From Prevotella sp. UBA3837 (GTDB taxonomy: Bacteria > Bacteroidota > Bacteroidia > Bacteroidales > Bacteroidaceae): a DNA stretch of 5,635 nucleotides. A program made the position numbers and the translations under genes. The DNA lies in the NCBI GenBank assembly GCA_002392835.1, contig DGHX01000038.1, positions 10,373 to 16,007 on the forward strand, in the 5' to 3' direction. Each line of letters starts with the position of its first letter. Within the stretch, counting starts at the first letter, position 1. This document shows positions 1 through 5,635 of this stretch, piece by piece. A model generated the notes under the pieces. It had not been told where the DNA came from, made no database searches, and saw only the letters and a program-made list of their open reading frames with translations.

Positions 1-827
1 GCACCTCGCCCTTCGCCTTCACCGGAAACCGCTTCGAGTTCAGGGCACCGGGCAGCAGCGTCAACTGCGCTTCGGCCATGATTGCCCTGAACGCCGCCAT
101 GGCCGAGGCACTACACTCCTTCTGCGAGCGTGTCACAGCCCTCATGGAAAAAGGACAGAGCAAGATAGCGGCTATCCTCTCAACGCTGAAAGACGACATC
201 AAGACCTGCAAGCCCGTCCGCTTCGACGGCAACGGATACAGCGAGGAATGGGTAAGGGAGGCTGAGCAGAGGGGCCTCGACGTCGAGAAGTCGTGCCCCG
301 TCATCTTCGAGCACTATCTCGACGAGGACAGCATCACCATGTTCGAGAGCACGAAGGTGATGAACCGCAAGGAGCTGCAGGCACGCAACGAAGTGAAGTG
401 GGAGATGTATGTGAAGACGGTACAGATAGAAGCCCGCGTGCTGGGCGACCTGGCCATGAACCACATCATCCCGGTGTCGACACACTACCAGAGCCAGCTC
501 ATCAAGAACGTGCAGGGCATCAACGACATCTTCTCGTCGGCCATCTTCACCGCACAGAAGGCCACCCGCCTGTCGGCCCGCAACATGAAGCTCATCGAGG
601 AGATTGCCGAGCGCACGGAGCGCATCGAGCAGTTAGTGGAGGAGCTGACCGACGCACGCCGCGTGGCCAACCGCATTGCCGACATTCACCAACGCGCCAT
701 CGCCTATCACGACAATGTGTGTCCTAAGATGGAACTCATACGCGACGAGGCCGACCACCTGGAAATGATTGTGGAAGACGGGCTGTGGACACTGCCCAAG
801 TACCGCGAGCTGCTGTTCATCAGGTAG
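1..827 (+). CDS. glnN: Glutamine synthetase type III, C-terminal part (5' truncated by window edge)
   Basis: This is the last 274 codons (reading from base 3) of a type III glutamine synthetase, the cytoplasmic enzyme that makes glutamine from glutamate, ammonia and ATP. The reading frame is open to the left edge, so the ATG at 78 is internal and not the start. The first residues read TSPFAFTGNRFEFRAPGSS; Glu12 and Arg14 match the E-x-R pair of the family (a metal ligand and a glutamate-binding arginine, E357/R359 in the enterobacterial type I enzyme). The remainder, including VSTHYQSQLIKNVQGI, a charged helical stretch at about fragment residues 193-231 that looks coiled-coil-like, and the ending LPKYRELLF, is the long C-terminal extension that separates GSIII from types I and II. 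GSIII proteins are about 730 residues, so roughly 450 N-terminal residues lie outside the window. The stop is TAG at 825-827. The gene converges on the antiporter gene, 2 bp away. No promoter or regulation can be seen. Identification is firm; the symbol glnN follows family usage. Confidence 0.95.
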   Translation, partial: TSPFAFTGNRFEFRAPGSSVNCASAMIALNAAMAEALHSFCERVTALMEKGQSKIAAILSTLKDDIKTCKPVRFDGNGYSEEWVREAEQRGLDVEKSCPVIFEHYLDEDSITMFESTKVMNRKELQARNEVKWEMYVKTVQIEARVLGDLAMNHIIPVSTHYQSQLIKNVQGINDIFSSAIFTAQKATRLSARNMKLIEEIAERTERIEQLVEELTDARRVANRIADIHQRAIAYHDNVCPKMELIRDEADHLEMIVEDGLWTLPKYRELLFIR

Positions 828-829
828 GC

Positions 830-3118
830 TCAATCGGCCTGCATGGTGGCCGAGGCCAGACGCTCCAGGTCTGCCTCCTCACCTACCACCCAGATGATGT
901 CGCCCACCTGGAAACGACGCGACGGCGGGAACGGTGAAAGATTCTCCTTCCCCTCCTCAAGACCAACGACCATACACCCGTAAGAACTTCGTAGGGCGCT
1001 CTCCTCAAGAGTGTGTCCTACGAAGCTGCTTTTGCGGCCTACGACAAACTGCCGAAGCTTCATGGCACGCTGCTCCACATCGTAGTCCTCGGGATGCAGT
1101 TCGCGCTCGAGGGCCGCCTTCAGGGCTGCCAGCTGCGTGTCGCTGCCAATCACCTGTATGCGGTCGAGCGGGAACAGCATGTCCTTGCCGTCGGGTATGT
1201 TCAGGCGGTTGCCGCCACGCAGGATGCTGCTCACATGCACACCATACTTACGCCCCAGGCTGAGCTGCTTCAGCGTCATGCCTGCCCAGAGCGAGTTCTG
1301 AGGAATGTCGAACTCGGCAATGTGGACATCACGGTCCAGCAGTCGTCCTTCGTAGAGCGGACGCCGCATGCCATGCACCTGTGCGACAATGTCACGCGAG
1401 CGCAGGTTGTTGACGAAGAGCCGCTCCAACAGAATGCTGCGATGCTTCACACGGCGCGAGAGAATCATCAGCAGCACGGCTATGACTCCAAGTGTGATGA
1501 TGACCGCCGGCGTGAAATTTGACAGACGGTGACAGACATAGAACACAAAGGCGATGGCAATGGCCAGGCGCAGCAGTACGGTGGACAGCAGAGGCAGATG
1601 GTTGCGCCCCGAAGCCGCCCAGAGGGCACGCCACTCGTCGCTGTGGTTCTTCTTCATGACCATGGCACGAAGGAAGGGCGAGATGAGCAGCACGGTGAGG
1701 AGCCCGGTTAGCAATGCAGCAGGACGGATGTGCAGCCCCAGGATGACAATCTGCGAAGGCAGCAGCCTGTCGAGGAACGGCAGGAAGAGCATGAACATGA
1801 GGAAGATGACCGCGGCGGAAAGGATGCCGAACACCAAAGTGTAGATGGCCATCTGGCTGAGCAGGGGGCGCCACAGGCTGTGAGCTGAGGACGACGAGCT
1901 GCGGCTCATGGACAAGCGGTTGAGGGCACTGACAAGCCGCGAGGGAAGCCGTGGCTCCAGGGCATTATAAGCCGGCGTGGCGAGCCGTATCATGTAAGGT
2001 GTGAGAAAAGTGGTTATGACTGATACGGCCACCACAACCGGATAGAGGAAATGACTGATGACGCCCAGCGAAAGGCCCAGCGAAGCGATGATGAATGAGA
2101 ACTCGCCTATCTGAGCCATGGAGAAACCGCAGCGCATGGCGCTCTTCAAGCTCTCGCCGCCAAGCATGAACGAGAAGGAGCCCAGCACCGACTGTCCTAC
2201 GAGGATGGTCAGCACAAGGGCAATGATGGGGAACGCATAGTCGACAATGATCTTCGGGTCGACAAGCATGCCTACCGACACGAAGAAGATGGCTCCGAAA
2301 AGGTTCTTCACCGGCTCGACGAGCTTCTCAATACGCTCAGCCTCAACGGTCTCGGCCAGGATACTGCCCATGATGAAAGCACCAAAGGCCGACGAGAAGC
2401 CCACCTTGGTGGAGAACACAGCCATGGCGCAGCACAGGCCCAGCGACACGATGAGCAGCACCTCGGCATTGATCAGACGGCGCACCGAGCGCAGGAAGAT
2501 GGGCACGGCAAAGATACCCACCACCAGCCACAGCACCAGGAAGAACACGATCTTCAGCACCGACGTAAGCATCTGGCCGCCCTCTACGCTTCCCCCGGCA
2601 ATGGCGCTCAGCATGACCATCATCACAATGGCCAGGATGTCCTCGAGGATGAGCACCGACATGACCAGCCCGGCAAACTGCTGCTGCCGCAGGCCCAGGT
2701 CGTCGAAAGCCTTATAGATGATGGTGGTGCTGCTCATGGCCAGCATGCCGCCCAGGAAGATGCAGTCCATGCGGCTCCAGCCAAACAGATGGCCCACCAG
2801 CATGCCGAGTATCGACATGAAGAAGACAATGCTGACGGTGCTGATGACAGGCGAGGCACCCATCTTCAGAATCTTCTTGAACGAGAAGTCAAGGCCGAGG
2901 GAGAACAGCAGGAACATCACGCCAATGTCGGCCCAGAGGTGGATATTCGACATATCCACCACTGAGGCCGTATAAGGCATGTGTGGCGACACCAGGAATC
3001 CTGCTACGATATATCCCAGCACCAGCGGCTGGCGCAGGCGCTTGAAGATGAGCGTCACCACGCCCGCCACCACAAGGATGAGGGCAAGGTCCTGGATGAG
3101 TGCCGGCAGTTCTCCCAT
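830..3118 (-). CDS. CPA2-family (Kef-type) cation:proton antiporter with tandem RCK_C domains
   Basis: This is a complete inner-membrane antiporter of the CPA2/Kef superfamily, expected to exchange Na+ or K+ for protons. The Na_H_Exchanger domain covers about residues 8-383 (numbered from the ATG) and shows the family landmarks AMSSTTIIYKAF, LILEDILAI with the Glu159-Asp160 pair at the ion site (Gln-Asp in E. coli KefC), FGAFIMGSILAE, FFVSVGMLVDP and MAQIGEFSFII. A serine-rich linker (five Ser at 407-411) leads to about four more hydrophobic helices (about 423-448, 464-485, 511-530, 535-553). Two cytoplasmic RCK_C (TrkA_C) modules follow, at about 593-670 and 686-756. The nucleotide-binding RCK_N/TrkA_N domain of KefB/KefC is absent. 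The start is placed at ATG 3116-3118, giving 762 aa; a TTG two codons upstream (3122-3124) would give 764. The leader is A-rich without a clear Shine-Dalgarno sequence, as is usual in Bacteroidetes. The stop TGA is at 830-832. The gene follows the beta-galactosidase gene by 46 bp and may be cotranscribed with it. Which ion is carried, and what ligand the RCK_C domains sense, cannot be told from the sequence. Confidence 0.9.
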   Translation of the reverse strand: MGELPALIQDLALILVVAGVVTLIFKRLRQPLVLGYIVAGFLVSPHMPYTASVVDMSNIHLWADIGVMFLLFSLGLDFSFKKILKMGASPVISTVSIVFFMSILGMLVGHLFGWSRMDCIFLGGMLAMSSTTIIYKAFDDLGLRQQQFAGLVMSVLILEDILAIVMMVMLSAIAGGSVEGGQMLTSVLKIVFFLVLWLVVGIFAVPIFLRSVRRLINAEVLLIVSLGLCCAMAVFSTKVGFSSAFGAFIMGSILAETVEAERIEKLVEPVKNLFGAIFFVSVGMLVDPKIIVDYAFPIIALVLTILVGQSVLGSFSFMLGGESLKSAMRCGFSMAQIGEFSFIIASLGLSLGVISHFLYPVVVAVSVITTFLTPYMIRLATPAYNALEPRLPSRLVSALNRLSMSRSSSSSAHSLWRPLLSQMAIYTLVFGILSAAVIFLMFMLFLPFLDRLLPSQIVILGLHIRPAALLTGLLTVLLISPFLRAMVMKKNHSDEWRALWAASGRNHLPLLSTVLLRLAIAIAFVFYVCHRLSNFTPAVIITLGVIAVLLMILSRRVKHRSILLERLFVNNLRSRDIVAQVHGMRRPLYEGRLLDRDVHIAEFDIPQNSLWAGMTLKQLSLGRKYGVHVSSILRGGNRLNIPDGKDMLFPLDRIQVIGSDTQLAALKAALERELHPEDYDVEQRAMKLRQFVVGRKSSFVGHTLEESALRSSYGCMVVGLEEGKENLSPFPPSRRFQVGDIIWVVGEEADLERLASATMQAD

Positions 3119-3133
3119 GGGCAATTTTTTCTT
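3119..3133 (-). promoter_or_regulatory. A-rich translation-initiation leader of the antiporter gene
   Basis: Read on the minus strand, the bases just before the ATG at 3118 are AAGAAAAAATTGCCC. There is no GGAGG-like Shine-Dalgarno site at a proper distance. An A-rich, unstructured leader is the usual initiation context in Bacteroidetes. It lies 9 or more bases before the ATG and supports that ATG over the upstream TTG, which would sit almost on top of the A-run. This is a compositional reading only. Confidence 0.35.
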
Positions 3134-3161
3134 AATTACTCATTACTAATTGGTCAATTAT
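3134..3161. repeat. Degenerate 7-bp tandem repeat in the intergenic gap
   Basis: On the plus strand the gap reads as four head-to-tail heptamers: AATTACT, CATTACT, AATTGGT, CAATTAT. The first two differ at one position and the later two are more diverged. On the minus strand the unit is close to AGTAATT. The block fills most of the 46-bp gap (3119-3164) between the beta-galactosidase stop and the antiporter start and contrasts sharply with the GC-rich genes on both sides. It also contains a weak inverted pair, AATTA at 3134-3138 and TAATT at 3147-3151, too short to be a convincing terminator. It could be spacer sequence, part of a promoter, or a copy of a dispersed short repeat. With only four units, chance from AT-rich composition is possible. 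Confidence 0.5.
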
Positions 3162-3164
3162 TAT

Positions 3165-5635
3165 TTAGCGGAGCGCCTTGATGGCGAAGGTGAAGTCGTA
3201 GTCCTTGTAGGGCAGACGATACTCCTCGCGCGGCCAGGCTCCCCAGCTGTTGACGCAGCCCAGTCCGAACTGGCGCTGCTGGATGAACACCTGCGTGCGG
3301 CCGGCGGGTACGAGGTCGCCGCTGTGGTGTCCCCAGGCCTTGTCCTTCGACGGGCCGTCGTCGAGCTGGTCCATGGTGTAGGGCATGGCGCTGGCCTCAA
3401 AGGGAGCATTGCTGTAGAACATCAGGCCCTTGCCGTCGGCATCGAGCACGCTGAACCAGCGCACGTCGGTGTGATTGCCGCTCTCCTGCGGACGCACATA
3501 CTCGAAGTACTCGTCCTGCACATTATTATTATATAGGCCGATGAACTCCGACGAGTTGCGGTCGATGTAGTTCTCCACCGGTCCGCGGCCGTAGTATTCT
3601 ATGCGGTCGTACTGGCGGGGCATCTGCAGCTGCATGCCATAGCGGAAGAGGTCGCTCACCTTGGCCTCCTTGTCGGTGGTGAGCTGCTGGCGGATGATGA
3701 CCTCGCCCTCGCTGGTGAGTGTATAGGTCATGGTGAGCTGAGCTTTCTGCTCGGGCATGTCGAAGTTGACGACGACAGCGTTACCCTGAGCCTCGACGCT
3801 CTTCACGCGCAGCTGCGGATTCTTCCATGTCTGGAAGCGGCGCTGCAACTGGGCACCGTAGTCATTGTCGGTGGGGGCTCGCCAGAACTCGGGCGTGATG
3901 CTCTCGCGGAACTGCAGCATGCGCTGGCCGCCTGCGTTCAGGTAGTCAATCATGCCTGTGCGCTTGCCTACTGAGAAGTCAGTGCCGTTGGCCGAAAGCT
4001 TGATGTAGGTATTTGTTTCCTCCTTCACGACGCCGGTTCCGTCAGCTGTCTTCAGCTCGGGGAATTGATAGGCGTTCAGGCAGAACTGCTGGCGGGCCAG
4101 CACCTGTCCCTTCTCGATGAGGGGCTCGCCGTTCTTCGACTTGAACTGGAAGATGACGAAGATTTCCTGGTCAGCATGGTGGCTGAGCACACGCTCAATG
4201 GTCTGCCGCAGCTGCTCGTCGCTGATCAGCTTGCGCTGCTGGGGCTGTATGCCGCTGATGTCAATCTTGCCTCCGTGGCCGAAGGTCATGCCCTCGGGCC
4301 GGCCGTCGGCAGCATGGTGATGACGGCCGCCGGCACCGCCCACGAACCAGGACAGCTCCACGTCGTCGAGTGTGCGGAAGAAGTTCTCGTTGTACACCTC
4401 AAACTTACCTTCCTTCAGGCCCTTGTCGCTTACCCAGATGTTCTGGTAGTAGTACTGCACCTCATAGGCATGAGGGTTCAGACGGCGGTCGGGGGCGATG
4501 ATGCCGTTGCAGTTGAAGTTATAGTCGGAGGCAGGATACTGTCCATAGTCGCCGCCGTAGGTGAAGATGGTGCGCCCGGTGACAGGGCTCTTGTCGCGCA
4601 GGCCCTGGTCTACGAAGTCCCAGATGTAGCCGCCCTGGTACTTGGGCTCCTTGCGAATGAGGTCCCAGTATTCCTTGAAGCCGCCCATGCTGTTGCCCAT
4701 GGCGTGTGCGTACTCGCACTGGATGAGGGGCCGTGGGTTGCTGCCCTTGCTGTAGCGCTCGCACCACTGGTAGTCGGCATACATGGGGCAGGCAATGTCG
4801 GTATAGCCGCTGTCGAAGGGGGCACGCTCATACTGCACGGGGCGCGTGCTGTCGTAGTTCTTCACCCAGGTATAGGCTTTCTCGAAGTTGGGGCCGAAGC
4901 CGGCCTCGTTGCCCAGCGACCAGACGATGATGCTGGGGTGGTTCTTAAACGATTTCACGTTGGCCTCGTTGCGCTCCAGGTGCATCTTCTCGAAGTCGGG
5001 ACGCTTGGCCAGCGTCTTCTCGCCGTAGCCCATGCCGTGGCTCTCGAGGTTGGCCTCGGCGGTGAGGTAGATGCCATACTCGTCGCACAGCTCATACCAG
5101 CGGGGGTCGTCGGGATAGTGGCAGGTGCGCACGGCGTTGATGTTCAGCTGCTTCATGATCTTGATGTCCTGCACCATGCGGTCCACGGATACGATGTAGC
5201 CGCCGTCGGGGTCCAGCTCGTGGCGGTCGGCGCCCTTGATGAGGATGGGCTGCCCGTTGACGAGCAGCTGTCCGCCCTTAATCTCTATGTGGCGGAAGCC
5301 CACGCGCAGGGGGACTACTTCCAGCACCTTGTCGCCATTCTTAAGGTAGACATACAGCGTATAGAGGTTGGGGGTCTCAGCGGTCCAAGGCTTCACAGCG
5401 TTCAGGTACACCTCCTGGTTCACGCCGAACTCATCGCCTAACTGTCCGTTTTCCAGCGCCAGTCTCATCGTGACATTCGCCTTGCCGGCCGTCTTCACGT
5501 CAACTTTTAGCATTCCGCGCTTGGAATCGACAAGCCAGTCTTGCGTAACGGTGACGTCCGTGATATGTGCCTTCGGGCGGGCATAGAGGTACACCTCGCG
5601 GGCGATGCCGGTGAAGCGCCAGAAGTCCTGGTCCT
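3165..5635 (-). CDS. lacZ: LacZ-type beta-galactosidase (GH2), C-terminal part (5' truncated by window edge)
   Basis: These are 822 codons of a glycoside hydrolase family 2 beta-galactosidase, which removes terminal beta-galactose from lactose and other galactosides by a retaining two-glutamate mechanism. The frame is open to the right edge. The first residues, DQDFWRFTGIAREV, match E. coli LacZ near Asp201, so about 200 N-terminal residues and any signal peptide lie outside; the in-frame GTG at 5592-5594 is not the start. Numbering from the Asp at 5631-5633: Ig-like domain about 20-110; TIM barrel about 115-400, with His138 (E. coli H357), Glu197/His199 (Mg ligands E416/H418), acid/base Glu243 in WSLGNEAG (E461), Tyr285 (Y503), nucleophile Glu307 in CEYAHAMGN (E537), Trp338 (W568) and Phe373/Asn376 (F601/N604); second Ig-like domain about 410-515; C-terminal beta-sandwich from about 535, with FWRAPTDNDYG, YYGRGPVENYIDRN and CVNSWG, whose Trp797 matches W999. 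The stop is TAA at 3165-3167. One oddity is a Gly/His-rich insertion at 432-441. The enzyme should be catalytically intact. The natural substrate (lactose or a plant/host galactoside) and cell location cannot be told. Confidence 0.95.
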   Translation of the reverse strand, partial: DQDFWRFTGIAREVYLYARPKAHITDVTVTQDWLVDSKRGMLKVDVKTAGKANVTMRLALENGQLGDEFGVNQEVYLNAVKPWTAETPNLYTLYVYLKNGDKVLEVVPLRVGFRHIEIKGGQLLVNGQPILIKGADRHELDPDGGYIVSVDRMVQDIKIMKQLNINAVRTCHYPDDPRWYELCDEYGIYLTAEANLESHGMGYGEKTLAKRPDFEKMHLERNEANVKSFKNHPSIIVWSLGNEAGFGPNFEKAYTWVKNYDSTRPVQYERAPFDSGYTDIACPMYADYQWCERYSKGSNPRPLIQCEYAHAMGNSMGGFKEYWDLIRKEPKYQGGYIWDFVDQGLRDKSPVTGRTIFTYGGDYGQYPASDYNFNCNGIIAPDRRLNPHAYEVQYYYQNIWVSDKGLKEGKFEVYNENFFRTLDDVELSWFVGGAGGRHHHAADGRPEGMTFGHGGKIDISGIQPQQRKLISDEQLRQTIERVLSHHADQEIFVIFQFKSKNGEPLIEKGQVLARQQFCLNAYQFPELKTADGTGVVKEETNTYIKLSANGTDFSVGKRTGMIDYLNAGGQRMLQFRESITPEFWRAPTDNDYGAQLQRRFQTWKNPQLRVKSVEAQGNAVVVNFDMPEQKAQLTMTYTLTSEGEVIIRQQLTTDKEAKVSDLFRYGMQLQMPRQYDRIEYYGRGPVENYIDRNSSEFIGLYNNNVQDEYFEYVRPQESGNHTDVRWFSVLDADGKGLMFYSNAPFEASAMPYTMDQLDDGPSKDKAWGHHSGDLVPAGRTQVFIQQRQFGLGCVNSWGAWPREEYRLPYKDYDFTFAIKALR
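4298..4334. repeat. GC-rich inverted repeat inside the beta-galactosidase gene
   Basis: GGCCGTC at 4301-4307 pairs exactly with GACGGCC at 4322-4328 across a 14-base spacer. Past a 3-base bulge on one side, the arms extend by GCC (4298-4300) pairing with GGC (4332-4334). No T-run follows on either strand, so it is not an intrinsic terminator. It overlaps the codons of an unusual Gly/His-rich stretch in the second Ig-like domain of the enzyme. It may be incidental to GC-rich codons. Confidence 0.5.

Noticed and set aside
293..727. 144-codon frame in another register of the glutamine synthetase gene
   Set aside because: It is Arg/His/Pro/Gly-rich in the way expected of an off-frame reading of GC-rich coding DNA, and the overlapping frame is clearly glutamine synthetase.
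835..852. GC-rich stem (CGGCC at 835-839 with GGCCG at 848-852) just after the glnN stop, considered as a terminator
   Set aside because: The stem is only 5 bp with an 8-base loop, no T-run follows, and it lies in antiporter coding sequence. It is not supported as an intrinsic terminator.
2247..2975. Two plus-strand open frames (2247-2717 and 2718-2975) opposite the antiporter gene
   Set aside because: They are the Met/Ser/Thr/Arg-rich complement of a membrane protein's hydrophobic codons. They show no domain and sit fully within a confident gene on the other strand.
3122..3124. TTG as the start of the antiporter gene
   Set aside because: An ATG two codons downstream has the better-spaced A-rich leader and leaves the whole transport domain intact. 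TTG remains possible but less likely.
3522..3530. Three AAT codons in a row (an ATT run on the plus strand) within lacZ
   Set aside because: Three units in frame, encoding Asn-Asn-Asn in a surface-type loop, are too short to be a meaningful microsatellite or phase-variation tract, and a 3-base unit would not shift the frame.
4255..4345. A compensating double frameshift as the cause of the odd Gly/His stretch in LacZ
   Set aside because: The alternative frames through this stretch hit stops soon after or give no LacZ-like sequence, whereas the reading frame used joins recognisable LacZ sequence on both sides. An in-frame insertion explains it better.
4065..5441. 458-codon open frame on the plus strand, antisense to the beta-galactosidase gene
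   Set aside because: It lies wholly opposite a well-identified gene with intact active-site motifs. The translation is a low-complexity Val/Ala/Leu/Gly/His mixture with no recognisable domain. Long antisense frames are expected opposite GC-rich genes with strong third-position bias.

Overview
The window looks like ordinary chromosomal sequence from a GC-rich member of the Bacteroidales, most likely a Prevotella/Bacteroides-type anaerobe. This is inferred from three things: a type III glutamine synthetase, a Bacteroidetes-style glycoside hydrolase family 2 beta-galactosidase, and a long Kef-type antiporter of the form common in that phylum. The one non-coding stretch is short and AT-rich, and the starts have A-rich leaders without a clear Shine-Dalgarno sequence, which also fits. 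The species cannot be fixed from this sequence.

Layout. (1) Positions 1-827, plus strand: the C-terminal 274 codons of a type III glutamine synthetase (glnN), cut by the left edge. (2) Positions 830-3118, minus strand: a complete 762-residue CPA2-family cation:proton antiporter. It has an extra block of membrane helices and two tandem RCK_C (TrkA_C) domains, but no RCK_N Rossmann domain. It converges on glnN with only 2 bp between the stop codons. (3) Positions 3119-3164: the only intergenic gap inside the window, 46 bp, AT-rich, containing a degenerate 7-bp tandem repeat. (4) Positions 3165-5635, minus strand: the C-terminal 822 codons of a LacZ-type beta-galactosidase, cut by the right edge, with all active-site residues of the family visible.

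How they may work together. The beta-galactosidase gene lies directly upstream of the antiporter gene on the same strand, so they may share a transcript, although the short AT-rich gap could hold a separate promoter. Glutamine synthetase belongs to a different, converging transcription unit. The three genes cover galactoside hydrolysis, ion/pH homeostasis and ammonia assimilation. Nothing ties them into one pathway.

I see no mobile element, CRISPR array, RNA gene, defence system or clearly new system. The items most worth a second look are the heptamer repeat in the gap, the antiporter's domain arrangement, a Gly/His-rich insertion in the beta-galactosidase that coincides with a GC-rich inverted repeat, and the near-abutting convergent stops.
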